The translations under genes were made by a program, and so were the position numbers. From Bifidobacterium breve (GTDB lineage Bacteria; Actinomycetota; Actinomycetes; Nanopelagicales; Nanopelagicaceae), in contig CAMDBB010000006.1 of the NCBI GenBank assembly GCA_945889195.1, forward strand, positions 48,193 to 112,192: a DNA stretch of 64,000 bases, given 5' to 3'. The notes beneath the pieces were generated by a model, which searched no databases, had not been told where the DNA came from, and worked only from the letters and a program-made list of their open reading frames with translations. The first letter of the stretch is position 1. Each line of letters begins with the position of its first letter. Of the stretch, positions 19,947 to 29,876 are shown one piece after another.

Positions 19947-20245
19947 TGAATCCGTATAACTACCTCTATGTAGCTGGCCTACTCTTCACAATCGGCGCCA
20001 TCGGCGTGATTGTTCGCCGCAACGCAATCGTTGTCTTTATGTGTATCGAGCTGATGCTCAATGCAGCAAACCTGACATTGGTTACCTTCTCAAGAATTAA
20101 TGGAACCCTTGAAGGACAAGTAACAGCATTCTTTACAATGGTTGTGGCAGCCTGCGAAGTAGTAGTCGGTCTTGCCATCATTATCGCCATCTATCGTTCT
20201 CGCCGTTCAGCATCTATCGATGATGCTAGTTTGTTGAAGCGATAA
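19946..20245 (+). CDS. nuoK: NADH-quinone oxidoreductase subunit K
   Basis: 99 residues with three membrane helices. MrpC-like core with the two conserved intramembrane glutamates: [16 protein letters not shown] and [20 protein letters not shown] start overlapping the nuoJ TAG, preceded by GGAGGAG about 5 bases upstream. Confidence 0.96.
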   Translation: MNPYNYLYVAGLLFTIGAIGVIVRRNAIVVFMCIELMLNAANLTLVTFSRINGTLEGQVTAFFTMVVAACEVVVGLAIIIAIYRSRRSASIDDASLLKR

Positions 20246-20246
20246 A

Positions 20247-22145
20247 ATGGTTACTTCATCATCTCTGGTCTACCTCATCGCGCTCCCGCTATTTGGAGCC
20301 ATCACACTTTTGCTCGCTGGTCGTCGCGCCGATAAGTGGGGACACCTACTAGGAACTGCGATGTCAGCTTCATCATTTGGAGTTGGCCTCTATCAGCTTT
20401 CGCAGATGCTTTCTCGTCCGACTGAAGAACGCGCTATCGGCCAGAAGTTATTTACCTGGATTGATGTTGCCTCATTCCAAGTAGATGCTGGCCTACTGCT
20501 TGATCAACTCTCAATTTGCTTCGTTCTACTTATTACCGGCGTTGGAACTCTGATTCACATCTACTCCATCTCCTATATGTCACACGATGAGAATCGTCGC
20601 CGCTTCTTTGCTTATCTCAACCTCTTTATCGCAGCGATGCTCTTACTTGTTCTTGGCGATTCATACTTAACTCTCTATGTCGGTTGGGAAGGCGTTGGTT
20701 TAGCTTCATACCTATTGATTGGGTTCTGGAACCAGAAGCCGGCATATGCCACAGCCTCTAAGAAGGCATTTGTCATGAACCGTATTGGTGACATGGGACT
20801 CTCCTTCGCCATCATGATTGCATTTGCAACCCTTGGCACTGTCTCCTTTGCAGGCGTGAAAGAGGCATCCGAAGGCGCATCCGAGACAGCGTTGACTGCT
20901 ATCGGAATTATGTTGCTCGTTGCAGCAGCAGGTAAATCTGCGCAGTTCCCATTGCAAGCTTGGCTCGGCGATGCGATGGCTGGCCCAACCCCAGTTTCAG
21001 CGTTGATTCACGCAGCAACGATGGTGACAGCAGGCGTCTACCTCATCGTTCGCTCAAACTTTATCTTCGATGCAGCTCCAACTGCGCAGTTGATTGTCGT
21101 CATCGTCGGTGCAATTACCTTGCTCTTCGGCGCTGTGATCGGTACTGCAAAAGATGATATTAAGAAGGCGCTTGCTGCATCGACCATGTCGCAGATTGGT
21201 TACATGGTTCTCTGCGCTGGCCTCGGACCTGCCGGATATGCATTTGCGATCATGCACCTGCTGACACACGGATTCTTTAAGGCGGGAATGTTCTTGGGTG
21301 CAGGTTCAGTCATGCACGGCATGAATGACAGCGTTGATATGAGACGTTATGGCGGGCTCCGTAAATTTATGCCAATTACCTTTATTACCTTCGGCCTTGG
21401 CTACCTTGCAATTATTGGCGTTCCACCATTTGCAGGCTTCTATTCAAAAGATCTGATTATTGAAACTGCATTTAATGCAGGTGGATTCAAGGGAATTCTC
21501 TTGGGATCAATCACTCTCCTTGGCGCAGTAATTACCGCGTTCTATATGACTCGCGTAATGATTTTGACCTTCACCAGTCCAAAGCGCTGGGAAGAAGATC
21601 AGCACCCACATGAATCACCATTCTTAATGTGGTTCCCAATGGTCATTCTCTCAATCGGCTCTGTTACTTCAGGTCTGCTCTTCTATCGCGGAGATGCCCT
21701 GAAAAATTGGCTCAACCCAGTCTTTGGTGATCACGGTAAAGACCATTATGAAGAACACCTCTTTGAACCAATCGTTGTTTCTGCGATGGCGCTGACCGCG
21801 GTTGCTATCGGTGTTGGTATCGCAATCATGAAGTATCAGCTCTCTGAAATTGATGCTGTGGCTCCACAGAACGTCTCAATCTTTACCCGAATTGCACGTA
21901 AGGATCTCTTGCAGGATTCATTTAACGAATCTGTCTTTATGCGTCCTGGCCAAGTTCTTACTCGCTTACTCGTTAAGGGCGATGAGAACGTTGTTGATGG
22001 CGCAGTTCGTGGCATCGGACGTACTGCGCTCGGGGCAGGTGCGACCTTACGGAGAACTCAATCAGGATTTGCACGTAGCTATGCCGCTCTCATCCTTATA
22101 GGTGCGGTCGCTCTCATTGCAGGAATTTGGGTGGTCACGCTATGA
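20247..22145 (+). CDS. nuoL: NADH-quinone oxidoreductase subunit L
   Basis: 632-residue antiporter-like proton-pumping subunit. Recognisable segments: [19 protein letters not shown] with its conserved glutamate, the lysine-bearing [41 protein letters not shown], and [18 protein letters not shown]; the C-terminus has the long lateral helix region and a last membrane anchor ([16 protein letters not shown]). The start is one base after the nuoK stop. Overlaps nuoM as ATGA. Confidence 0.96.
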   Translation: MVTSSSLVYLIALPLFGAITLLLAGRRADKWGHLLGTAMSASSFGVGLYQLSQMLSRPTEERAIGQKLFTWIDVASFQVDAGLLLDQLSICFVLLITGVGTLIHIYSISYMSHDENRRRFFAYLNLFIAAMLLLVLGDSYLTLYVGWEGVGLASYLLIGFWNQKPAYATASKKAFVMNRIGDMGLSFAIMIAFATLGTVSFAGVKEASEGASETALTAIGIMLLVAAAGKSAQFPLQAWLGDAMAGPTPVSALIHAATMVTAGVYLIVRSNFIFDAAPTAQLIVVIVGAITLLFGAVIGTAKDDIKKALAASTMSQIGYMVLCAGLGPAGYAFAIMHLLTHGFFKAGMFLGAGSVMHGMNDSVDMRRYGGLRKFMPITFITFGLGYLAIIGVPPFAGFYSKDLIIETAFNAGGFKGILLGSITLLGAVITAFYMTRVMILTFTSPKRWEEDQHPHESPFLMWFPMVILSIGSVTSGLLFYRGDALKNWLNPVFGDHGKDHYEEHLFEPIVVSAMALTAVAIGVGIAIMKYQLSEIDAVAPQNVSIFTRIARKDLLQDSFNESVFMRPGQVLTRLLVKGDENVVDGAVRGIGRTALGAGATLRRTQSGFARSYAALILIGAVALIAGIWVVTL

Positions 22146-23659
22146 GCTCGTTAACTCTCCTTGGAATTCTTCCGCTAGTCGGCGCCCTATTGATTGCAGT
22201 AATTCCTGCTGAGCAGGTACTTCGCGTCAAGCAGGCAGCCCTTGGCACAACGATTCTTGTAGCTATCTCAGCGATCATGATGTGGCTCAACTTTGATGAA
22301 TCAAATACCGCCTTCCAATTTGTTCAATCTGCAGAGTGGATTCCATCATTCGGAATCAACTACGCCGTTGGCGTTGATGGCCTATCTCTCGTTCTCATAC
22401 TTCTTGCAGTACTTCTTACCCCGATTGTTGTCTTAGCGGGCTGGAATGAATCAGAAGGTGGACGTTGGTCTGCCAAAGTCTTCTACATTCTTATCCTCGT
22501 TCTTGAGACGATGATGATTGGCGTCTTTGCTGCCACCGATGTCTTCTTGTTCTATGTCTTCTTTGAAGCGATGTTGATTCCGGTCTACTTCCTTATTGGT
22601 GGATATGGCAGCGGAGAACGCGCCGCAGCTGCTGTGAAGTTCTTGCTCTTTAGCCTCTTCGGCGGTCTCTTGATGCTCGCCTCAATCATCGGTCTCTATG
22701 TCATCTCAAGTAAGAATGGCGGCGCGACCTTCGACATTACTGAGCTATCGCAGATGCATAACTACATGAGCTCGACCACTCAGAATCTGCTCTTCCTTGG
22801 ATTCTTTATCGCCTTTGCAATTAAGGCACCTCTCTGGCCTTTGCACACATGGTTGCCAGATGCAGCAGCATCAGGAACACCAGGTACATCAGTGCTCTTG
22901 CTGGGTGTGCTCGACAAGGTTGGAACATTTGGAATGATCCGCTTCTGTCTCTCGCTCTTCCCAGATGCATCGAAGACATTTACGCCTGTAATTATTGTTC
23001 TGGCTGTTATCTCAATTCTCTACGGTGCATTCTTGGCAATCGGAGCGCGCGATATCAAGCGCCTGATTGCCTACACATCTATCTCTCACTTCGGATTTAT
23101 CACCATGGGAATCTTCGCTATGACCACCCAAGGCCATAGCGGTGCGATTCTCTATATGTTTAACCACGGCTTCTCGACGGCAGCGCTCTTCATTGTTGCT
23201 GGTTGGATGATTGCGCGACGTAAATCTTCAACTATCGCTGACTTTGGTGGGCTGCAGAGAGTTACTCCAGTTATGGCGTGGTCATTCTTTATCGCAGGTA
23301 TGTCATCACTGGCACTTCCTGGGCTATCAAGCTTCGTCAGTGAGTTCTTAGTTCTAGTCGGAACATTTACCCGCTATCCAGTTGCTGCAGTCCTTGCCAC
23401 CTTCGGAATCGTTCTCGCAGCGCTCTACATCTTGATTCCAGTACAGAAGGCGCTTCATGGGCCGACTACACCTGGAAATGAGAACTTGCCTGATTTGAAT
23501 CTGCGCGAGAAGTTTGCTGTTGGTCCTGTCTTAGCGATCATCATCGCACTTGGCTTCTATCCCGCTCCTTTGCTCAACGTCATCAACCCGGTGGCAGCGC
23601 AGGTCATTGAGTCACAAGGCTTTACGGATCCAGTTCCATCAGAGAGCGCAGGCAAATAA
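22142..23659 (+). CDS. nuoM: NADH-quinone oxidoreductase subunit M
   Basis: 505-residue antiporter-like subunit, paralogous to NuoL and NuoN. Landmarks: [40 protein letters not shown] with the conserved Glu, [20 protein letters not shown] with the pumping Lys, [17 protein letters not shown] and [17 protein letters not shown]. The ATG at 22142 overlapping the nuoL TGA is chosen; an extra five in-frame upstream codons lack support. Confidence 0.96.
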   Translation: MSSLTLLGILPLVGALLIAVIPAEQVLRVKQAALGTTILVAISAIMMWLNFDESNTAFQFVQSAEWIPSFGINYAVGVDGLSLVLILLAVLLTPIVVLAGWNESEGGRWSAKVFYILILVLETMMIGVFAATDVFLFYVFFEAMLIPVYFLIGGYGSGERAAAAVKFLLFSLFGGLLMLASIIGLYVISSKNGGATFDITELSQMHNYMSSTTQNLLFLGFFIAFAIKAPLWPLHTWLPDAAASGTPGTSVLLLGVLDKVGTFGMIRFCLSLFPDASKTFTPVIIVLAVISILYGAFLAIGARDIKRLIAYTSISHFGFITMGIFAMTTQGHSGAILYMFNHGFSTAALFIVAGWMIARRKSSTIADFGGLQRVTPVMAWSFFIAGMSSLALPGLSSFVSEFLVLVGTFTRYPVAAVLATFGIVLAALYILIPVQKALHGPTTPGNENLPDLNLREKFAVGPVLAIIIALGFYPAPLLNVINPVAAQVIESQGFTDPVPSESAGK

Positions 23660-25177
23660 ATGACATTTGTAACTCCGGTACTGAATTACGCGCAACTAGC
23701 TCCGATTCTGATTGTGTTAGCTGGTGCCGTTATTGGCGTCTTGATTGAAGCCTTTGCTCCTCGCGCAGCTCGTCATAGCTCTCAGCTCTTTATCTCAACA
23801 TTCTCGCTCGTCACCGCTTTTGCAGCGTTGATGACAGTTCGCAATCAATCATCAGTGGATGCCGCTATGGGTTCAGTTGCATTTGATGGTGCAGCTGTTC
23901 TGATTCAGGCCTCGATCTTGGCTATCTCCTTCTTGGCAATCTTCCTCATCGCAGATCAAGAGAACTTCACTGCGATGGCAGCGGCAGTTCCGGGATCTGA
24001 AGAAGAGCGTCAATCGCTGCAGAAGGATCTGCGCGTCACTGAGGTCTATCCACTGACCCTCTTTGCAGTTGCCGGAATGTTGATCTTCCCGATTGCTACA
24101 GACCTCATCACGCTCTTTGTGGCGCTTGAGATTTTATCTCTGCCTCTTTATTTGATGGCAGGTCTCTCACGTCGTCGCCGTCTGATGTCACAAGAATCAG
24201 CGCTGAAATACTTCCTTCTTGGCGCCTTTTCATCAGCCTTCTTCCTCTTTGGAATCGCCTATCTATACGGCTATTCAGGCACAATCACGCTCTCTGGAAT
24301 TCAAGAGAGCATTGTTGGTGGATCAGGTAACGACATCTTCTTGCTCATGGGAATCGCATTCCTTTCTATAGGACTTCTCTTTAAGGTGGGCGCAGTTCCA
24401 TTCCACGCGTGGACTCCCGATGTTTATCAAGGAGCACCAACGGCAATTACCGGCTTTATGGCAGCGGCGACAAAGATTGCAGCATTCGGCGCAATCTTAC
24501 GTATCTTCTATGTCGGTTTTGCAAATGCAGAGTGGCAGTGGAAGCCAGCGCTTGTAGTCATCGCAATTATCACGATGGTATTTGGTTCTGTTGTTGCAAT
24601 CACACAGCGCGATGTAAAGCGCATGTTGGCTTACTCATCAATCGCACATGCAGGATTCTTACTTGCAGGCGTTATCGCCTTGAGCAAGTCAGGTCTTGAT
24701 TCTTCAATCTTCTACCTCTTTGCATACGGCATCGCCACACTCGGTGCCTTTGCAGTTGTAACCCTTGTTCGCGATTCAGCGGGAGAAGTCACAGATCTCA
24801 ATCGTTGGAGCGGCCTTGGCAAGCGTTCTCCATTGCTTGCTTTGGTATTTGCGCTCTATCTACTCACCTTTGCTGGTATTCCGCTCACCTCTGGATTTAT
24901 CGGAAAGTTCTCGATCTTCTCTGCCGCCTACGAATCAGGCAGCACCGCAATTTTGATTACCGGTGTTCTTGCTTCAGCGATTGCCGCCTTCTTCTATATC
25001 CGCGTCATAGTCTTGATGTTCTTTAAGGATCCAGTCGAAGATGGCACCAGCGTTGTCATTCCATCTGCTCTGACTACAATCACAATTGCAGTCTCAGCAA
25101 CGGTGACAATTCTCCTCGGTGTTTTCCCAGCGCCTCTCTTGAATTTCATTGAAACAACTGCTTTCTTCATCCGCTAA
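23660..25177 (+). CDS. nuoN: NADH-quinone oxidoreductase subunit N
   Basis: 505-residue third antiporter-like subunit. Landmarks: LFVALEILSLPLYLMAGLSR, ESALKYFLLGAFSSAFFLFG, GLLFKVGAVPFHAWTPDVYQ followed by GAPTAITGFMA, and KRMLAYSSIAHAGFLLAG. It starts on the base after the nuoM stop and overlaps the following prenyl synthase gene (TAATG). With this gene all fourteen complex I subunits are present in the canonical order. Confidence 0.96.
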   Translation: MTFVTPVLNYAQLAPILIVLAGAVIGVLIEAFAPRAARHSSQLFISTFSLVTAFAALMTVRNQSSVDAAMGSVAFDGAAVLIQASILAISFLAIFLIADQENFTAMAAAVPGSEEERQSLQKDLRVTEVYPLTLFAVAGMLIFPIATDLITLFVALEILSLPLYLMAGLSRRRRLMSQESALKYFLLGAFSSAFFLFGIAYLYGYSGTITLSGIQESIVGGSGNDIFLLMGIAFLSIGLLFKVGAVPFHAWTPDVYQGAPTAITGFMAAATKIAAFGAILRIFYVGFANAEWQWKPALVVIAIITMVFGSVVAITQRDVKRMLAYSSIAHAGFLLAGVIALSKSGLDSSIFYLFAYGIATLGAFAVVTLVRDSAGEVTDLNRWSGLGKRSPLLALVFALYLLTFAGIPLTSGFIGKFSIFSAAYESGSTAILITGVLASAIAAFFYIRVIVLMFFKDPVEDGTSVVIPSALTTITIAVSATVTILLGVFPAPLLNFIETTAFFIR

Positions 25178-26166
25178 TGGCAGCTATCGGAATACCTGGC
25201 ATCGCCCCTGAGTTAGAGGCTGAATTAGCGCTGGGTATGCAGAAAGTTGAGAGCCTTCTTCTCAGCCATATACAAGGCGACTATCCACTCGTTGAAGAGA
25301 CCTCGCGCCACTTAGTTGCCGCAGGCGGAAAGCGCTTACGACCGCTACTGACTTTACTGGCATCTCATTACGGAGATAAGAACCGTTTTGGAATTATTGA
25401 ATCTGCTGTTGTCTGCGAATTAACGCATGTTGCAACGCTCTATCACGATGATGTCATGGATGAAGCGCGCTTGCGACGAAGCGTAGAGAGCGCAAATAGC
25501 CGCTGGGGAAATACCGTTGCAATCTTGACCGGTGACTATCTCTTTGCCAAAGTCTCAGCGCTCCTTGCCGATATCGGACCTGAAGCAGTTCGCCTACAAG
25601 CATCAACCTTTGAGCGTTTGGTAATCGGGCAGATCATGGAGACGCAAGGCCCACAGAACGGTGAAGATGCGCTCGAGCACTATCTACAAGTTGTTGCAGA
25701 TAAAACCGGCTCTCTGATTGCAGCAAGTGCGCGCTTTGGCGCGATGGTTTCAGGTGCGCCGGATGAGATTAAAGAGACTCTCACAGTATTTGGAGAGAAG
25801 ATTGGTATCGCCTTCCAATTAGCTGATGACATTATTGATATCGCTAGTGATTCCCACCAATCAGGAAAGACTCCCGGAACAGATTTGCGCGAAGGCGTGC
25901 CAACGCTTGTAACGCTCAACCTCATGAAATCAACGCGTCCTGAAGATAAGAAATTGCAGAAGCTAGTAAGCGCTCCTATTAAAGATGAAGCGGTAGTTGC
26001 AAGCGTTCTGAAGGAGTTACGTACACACCCAGCTCTGGTAGAGTCGAAAGATCAGCTACAGCAAGTTGCACGGGAAGCCCGCGTCGCCCTGGGCCCATTG
26101 CCAGTAAATGATGTTACTGGTGCGCTCTTTTCATTGTGCGATGCGATTGTCGATCGCTCTGCTTGA
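25177..26166 (+). CDS. all-trans polyprenyl diphosphate synthase (menaquinone side chain)
   Basis: 329-residue trans-isoprenyl diphosphate synthase. First Asp-rich motif LYHDDVMDEARLRR (Asp91, Asp92, Asp95), second LADDIIDIASD (about residues 217-225), plus GGKRLRPLLTLL for substrate binding. It elongates FPP or GGPP with IPP; product length cannot be read with certainty, though bulky-residue control before the first motif (ELTHVATLYHDD) fits the long-chain (hepta- to nonaprenyl) group. Its one-base overlap with nuoN makes it the last gene of the complex I operon, tying side-chain supply to complex I expression. It overlaps the convergent rarD by 36 bases. Known homologues in this position are named hepT/ispB/grcC. 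Confidence 0.92.
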   Translation: MAAIGIPGIAPELEAELALGMQKVESLLLSHIQGDYPLVEETSRHLVAAGGKRLRPLLTLLASHYGDKNRFGIIESAVVCELTHVATLYHDDVMDEARLRRSVESANSRWGNTVAILTGDYLFAKVSALLADIGPEAVRLQASTFERLVIGQIMETQGPQNGEDALEHYLQVVADKTGSLIAASARFGAMVSGAPDEIKETLTVFGEKIGIAFQLADDIIDIASDSHQSGKTPGTDLREGVPTLVTLNLMKSTRPEDKKLQKLVSAPIKDEAVVASVLKELRTHPALVESKDQLQQVAREARVALGPLPVNDVTGALFSLCDAIVDRSA

Positions 26167-27036
26167 GCGCATTAAATCTGTTCCAAGAGTTGCCAGCGCT
26201 AACCAGATAACAATAAATCCGATCCAGCGCGCTGTCGGCATCTCTTCATGATTAATCCAGACTCCAATTGAGAACTGAATCGTCGGTGTGATGTATTGCA
26301 GCAGGCCGATAGTGCTGTACGGCAGGCGCGTAGTAGAACCATTAAATAAGAGGAGCGGAATAGCTGTCATCGCCCCAGCGCTAATGAGAAGGATGGTCAG
26401 AAGTAGCCCATTGCCAAACTGCCCGGTGCCTTGGTTACCGAGGTAGAAGAGGTAGAAGCCATAGGGAAGGAGCGAGATAAGCGTTTCGATAGTTAAGCCT
26501 TCTAGCGCTCCTAGATCTAACTTCTTCTTTAAGAGCCCGTAGGTTCCCCAGGAAAGCGCGAGTGAAATTGCAACCCAAGGTAGACGGCCGTAATCAATAG
26601 TCAGAATCGTGACACCGATAGCTGCGATACCAACTGCAACCCATTGCAGTGGGCGCATCTTCTCGCGCAAGAGCAGAACACCAAAAGCGATAATTATCAA
26701 GGGATTGATGTAGTAACCAAGGGCAGCTTCAACGACGTGGCCATTATTAGTTGCCCAGATATAGGTAAGCCAATTGATGGAGATGAGAACAGTTGTCGCA
26801 AATAACCCAACCATCTTCTTGGGGTGTTTCAAGATGGCGAGAGTAGATTTGAGTTGACGCAAGAGCGCCAGGACAATGATGCAGAAAACTAGGGTCCACA
26901 CTGCGCGGTGCGAAACTATCTCGAGTGGGTTGGCAGGTTTGAGCAGCGGCCAATAAAGCGGAAAGAGCCCCCAGAATACGTAGGCGCCAACTCCAAAGAG
27001 AAGTCCGAGCGAGTATTCGCTCCTTGCCTTTACCAC
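26131..27036 (-). CDS. rarD: RarD-like EamA/DMT-family permease
   Basis: 301 residues, ten predicted membrane helices in two EamA halves. The RarD subfamily opening GLLFGVGAYVFWGLFPLYWPLL and ISINWLTYIWATNNGHVVEA followed by LGYYINPL are clear. Transport substrate is unknown for this subfamily. A GTG start immediately after the yajQ stop is used; no good Shine-Dalgarno is visible, so translational coupling to yajQ is likely. Its 3' end overlaps the convergent prenyl synthase gene by 36 bases. Confidence 0.9.
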   Translation of the reverse strand: MVKARSEYSLGLLFGVGAYVFWGLFPLYWPLLKPANPLEIVSHRAVWTLVFCIIVLALLRQLKSTLAILKHPKKMVGLFATTVLISINWLTYIWATNNGHVVEAALGYYINPLIIIAFGVLLLREKMRPLQWVAVGIAAIGVTILTIDYGRLPWVAISLALSWGTYGLLKKKLDLGALEGLTIETLISLLPYGFYLFYLGNQGTGQFGNGLLLTILLISAGAMTAIPLLLFNGSTTRLPYSTIGLLQYITPTIQFSIGVWINHEEMPTARWIGFIVIWLALATLGTDLMRSSRAIDNRIAQ

Positions 27037-27525
27037 TTAGCGGAAGTTAACAAATTGGACAGCAAACTCAAATTTACCGTTCTTAATCTGCTCGATAGCT
27101 TCTTGAAGATCATCGCGGCTCTTTGAAGTAACGCGTAGTTCGTCACCTTGAATCTGAGTCTTAATTGATTTTGGGCCCTCATCACGTAAGAATTTTGCAA
27201 CCTTCTTAGCGTTCTCAGTTGAGATACCTTCTTTGAGAGTGCAGGCAATCTTGTAGATCTTTCCTGAGAGCTGTGGATCGGCAGTCTCGAGGTGCTTGAG
27301 CGATACCCCACGCTTAATCATCTTATCTTTGACGACATCGAGGGCGGCCTTTGCGCGCTCTTCAGTGCCTGCTTCGATGGCTAACTTGTCGCCAGTGAGT
27401 TCAATTTTGGCGCCGGTATTCTTAAAGTCAAAGCGCGTATCGATTTCGCGGATGGCTTGATTAATCGCGTTATCGAGCTCCATGCGGTCGATCTTTGATA
27501 CTACGTCGAAACTGCTGTCTGCCAC
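27037..27525 (-). CDS. yajQ: YajQ family cyclic-di-GMP/nucleic-acid binding protein
   Basis: 162 residues matching the whole family: SSFDVVSKIDRMELDNAINQ at the N-terminus, RFDFKNTGAKIEL and the KDEGPKSIKTQIQGDELRVT-like C-terminal repeat. Family members bind RNA or c-di-GMP in the few species studied; the role here is not known. GTG start with AGGGG 8 bases upstream. It is divergent from the lactate dehydrogenase-type gene (74 bases between starts). Confidence 0.93.
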   Translation of the reverse strand: MADSSFDVVSKIDRMELDNAINQAIREIDTRFDFKNTGAKIELTGDKLAIEAGTEERAKAALDVVKDKMIKRGVSLKHLETADPQLSGKIYKIACTLKEGISTENAKKVAKFLRDEGPKSIKTQIQGDELRVTSKSRDDLQEAIEQIKNGKFEFAVQFVNFR

Positions 27526-27587
27526 GTTCTGGACCCCTTTGATATTTCAATTCTTATTGACACATTCTAATGTGCGCCATTGTAGGG

Positions 27588-27600
27588 TAATTTGTACTCA
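27588..27600 (+). promoter_or_regulatory. possible leaderless promoter -10 for the FMN dehydrogenase gene
   Basis: TAATTT at 27588-27593 lies 6 bases before the ATG at 27600, the spacing expected for a leaderless transcript, and no Shine-Dalgarno precedes that ATG. A TTGACA at 27557-27562 is too far (25 bases) to be its -35 and 20 bases from the alternative TAGGGT at 27583. The call is tentative. Confidence 0.35.
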
Positions 27601-28832
27601 TGATTCGGAGCTCTCGAAAACTGCCGAGCCTTCCGTACTTCTGGTCCTTGATTGACTGGACTTTGCCATCGCTCAACCCTTACAAGGGCAAGTTACAACG
27701 GGCGCAGAACGTTGCTGACCTGGCTGCAATAGCAAAGAAGCGCACCCCCAAGGTTGTCTTTGATTATGTCGAGGGCAGCGCTGTAGATGAAGTTGCCTAT
27801 GACCGCACTCGCCAAGCTTTAGCGCGAGTTGAAATCAATTCACGTGTTTTGCGTGATGTTTCAGATATTGATACTTCGACAAAGATTCTTGGAAAGAGCA
27901 TTGATTTACCAATCTGCTTTGCACCGACTGGCTATACCCGTTTGATGCACCATGTCGGTGAACCAGCGGTAGCAAACGTGGCAGCTGAGAATAATTTGAT
28001 TTACGCGCTCTCTACGATGGGAACAACATCTCCTGCAGAACTTGCAGCTGCAGTACCGAACGCCCGCAGATGGTTCCAGCTCTATGTCATGAAGAATCGT
28101 TCTGACACTCTGGCAGTTATCAAGCAGGCAAAGGACGCTGGCTTTGAAGCGCTCGTGCTCACAGTTGATACTCCTGTTGCAGGCCTTCGTTATCGCGATA
28201 ATCGCAATGGTCTTACTGTTCCGCCAAAGATTAGGTTAAGCACTGTTCTATCTATTGCACGCAAACCAATCTGGTGGCTCAATCTCTTTACAACGGGCAA
28301 GCTTGAGTTTGCCGCCTTCCGCGGCTGGGATAAACCGCTCTCTGAGCTAGCGGCTCTTATCTTTGATCCATCAACTGATTTTGACGATATTAAATGGTTG
28401 CGCACAGTCTGGGATGGCCCCATCGTTATCAAGGGCATCCAGAGCGTTGCTGATGCGAAGGCGGTTGCTAAGTGTGGAGTGCAAGGAATCATTCTCTCCA
28501 ACCACGGCGGGCGCCAATTTGATCGCGGGCCAGTCCCACTTGAGATTCTCCCTGAAGTAGTAGATGCAGTGGGTAAAAAGGTCGAGGTCTATATCGATGG
28601 TGGAATGATGTCTGGTCTCGATGCCTTAAGCGCAGTAGCGCTGGGAGCAAAGGCAGTCTTTATTGGTCGCGCCTACCTTTATGGCGCAATGGCTAACGGT
28701 GAAAAAGGGGTGCAACAAGTAATCGATTTAATGCGCCGCGAATTTATCAACGGCATGTCACTTTCAGGATCTCGCACAATTGAAGAAGTTCAGAAGAACG
28801 GCGCACAGATAAGGAGCAGTTTCCATGAATAA
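27600..28832 (+). CDS. lldD: FMN-dependent alpha-hydroxyacid (L-lactate) dehydrogenase
   Basis: 410-residue FMN enzyme of the lactate dehydrogenase / glycolate oxidase family. FMN and substrate motifs: PICFAPTGYTRLMHHVGEPA, RWFQLYVMKNR, LTVDTPVAGLRYRDNRNG, IVIKGIQSVADAKAV, and the catalytic block ILSNHGGRQFDRGPVPLEIL; VYIDGGMMSGLDALSAVALGA and FIGRAYLYG follow. The catalytic histidine is the one in SNHGGRQ. L-lactate is the most likely substrate and would be a product of the fucose pathway encoded about 8 kb away, but glycolate or mandelate oxidation, or a mycofactocin-type role, cannot be excluded. The SDR gene begins 8 bases before its end. Confidence 0.85.
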   Translation: MIRSSRKLPSLPYFWSLIDWTLPSLNPYKGKLQRAQNVADLAAIAKKRTPKVVFDYVEGSAVDEVAYDRTRQALARVEINSRVLRDVSDIDTSTKILGKSIDLPICFAPTGYTRLMHHVGEPAVANVAAENNLIYALSTMGTTSPAELAAAVPNARRWFQLYVMKNRSDTLAVIKQAKDAGFEALVLTVDTPVAGLRYRDNRNGLTVPPKIRLSTVLSIARKPIWWLNLFTTGKLEFAAFRGWDKPLSELAALIFDPSTDFDDIKWLRTVWDGPIVIKGIQSVADAKAVAKCGVQGIILSNHGGRQFDRGPVPLEILPEVVDAVGKKVEVYIDGGMMSGLDALSAVALGAKAVFIGRAYLYGAMANGEKGVQQVIDLMRREFINGMSLSGSRTIEEVQKNGAQIRSSFHE

Positions 28833-29607
28833 GGTTGCAATCGTTACTGGGGGAGCCAAAGGAATTGGTCTTGGCAGTGCCCAACGCCTGCTTGAAGATG
28901 GCGCGACTGTAGTTATCTTCGATGTAGATGAGAAAGCAATTGCTAGCGCCACAGCGGAGTTCGCGAGCTACGGTGATCGCTTCTCAGGCGTCAAGGTAGA
29001 TATCTCATCGGAGGCTCAAGTCAAAAGCGCTGTCACAGAGGTCGGCAATAAGCATGGACACATAAATTATTTGGTTAATAGCGCAGGCGTTCAGACCTAT
29101 GGCAATGCTGAAGAAACCACAGATGAGATCTGGGAAAAAACCTTTGGCGTGAATGTGAAGGCTATGTATCTGACAACAAAGTACGCCGTTCCATTTATGC
29201 GCAAAGCCAAGGGCGGCTCAATCGTCAATATTTCATCCGTGCAATCACTTTCAAACCAGAAAGGCGTAGTCGCATACGCTGCCTCAAAAGGTGCTGTCAA
29301 TGCACTCACGCGCGCAATTGCAGTTGATTATGCCGCCGAGCAGATTCGTTGTAACGCTGTTCTTCCGGGATGCGTTGATACTCCGATGCTACGAGCAACT
29401 GCACAATCATTTAAAGGCGATCGCAGCGAAGAAGATCTTCTGCATGAATGGGGACTTTCTCATCCCATCGGTCGTATGGCGAGCATCCATGACATAGGCA
29501 ATCTCGTTGGCTTCTTATGTTCTGATAAGTCTTCATTTGTCACAGGAGCTTCCTATGTCATCGATGGAGGCCTGATTACTCAAGTGCCTGTCATCCTTCC
29601 TGAATAG
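28825..29607 (+). CDS. short-chain dehydrogenase/reductase
   Basis: 260-residue classical SDR. NAD(P) motif TGGAKGIGLGSAQ (TGxxxGxG) at residues 8-15, NSAGVQ, catalytic Ser in NISSVQSLS, and YAASKGAVNALTRAIAVDYA with the YxxxK pair; PGCVDTPM follows. The acidic residue after the second strand (FDVDEKA) suggests NAD rather than NADP. It overlaps the FMN dehydrogenase gene, so the two are co-expressed. The substrate is unknown; because a second SDR sits with the fucose genes, a sugar-acid or hydroxy acid is plausible. Confidence 0.85.
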   Translation: MNKVAIVTGGAKGIGLGSAQRLLEDGATVVIFDVDEKAIASATAEFASYGDRFSGVKVDISSEAQVKSAVTEVGNKHGHINYLVNSAGVQTYGNAEETTDEIWEKTFGVNVKAMYLTTKYAVPFMRKAKGGSIVNISSVQSLSNQKGVVAYAASKGAVNALTRAIAVDYAAEQIRCNAVLPGCVDTPMLRATAQSFKGDRSEEDLLHEWGLSHPIGRMASIHDIGNLVGFLCSDKSSFVTGASYVIDGGLITQVPVILPE

Positions 29608-29662
29608 GGCCGATTTCTAGAGATCTAATAAATAAGGTAATCTACGCAAGCCGTAAGACCCT

Positions 29663-29747
29663 GGCGGGTTGCCCGAGCGGCCAATGGGAGGGGACTGTAA
29701 ATCCCCCGGCTCTGCCTTCGAAGGTTCAAATCCTTCACCCGCCACCA
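29663..29747 (+). tRNA. tRNA-Tyr (anticodon GTA), CCA encoded
   Basis: Seven-base acceptor stem GGCGGGT pairs with ACCCGCC, discriminator A followed by genomic CCA. Anticodon stem GGGGA/TCCCC with loop CTGTAAA gives GTA. The long variable arm is right for a bacterial type II tRNA-Tyr. A TAATCT about 20 bases upstream (29638-29643) could be the -10 element. Confidence 0.97.
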
Positions 29748-29748
29748 T

Positions 29749-29780
29749 AACGCCCTTCTTCACGAGGGGCGTTTTGCTTT
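29749..29780 (+). terminator. intrinsic terminator after tRNA-Tyr
   Basis: AACGCCC (29749-29755) pairs with GGGCGTT (29667+100 bases, i.e. 29767-29773), extended by weaker pairs, and is followed by TTGCTTT. It starts 2 bases after the tRNA CCA end. Confidence 0.75.
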
Positions 29781-29876
29781 GCTGGGCTACCTGCAGTTCA
29801 TTTGCGTGTCGACATCCAGGGCTCTGCTTAATACGCTTCGCCAGTATTCATTTCGCCCAAACCTTAAGGAGCCAAC

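Noticed and set aside
27557..27562. TTGACA before the FMN dehydrogenase as a -35 box
   Set aside because: Spacing to the nearest -10-like sequences is 20 or 25 bases, outside the useful range.
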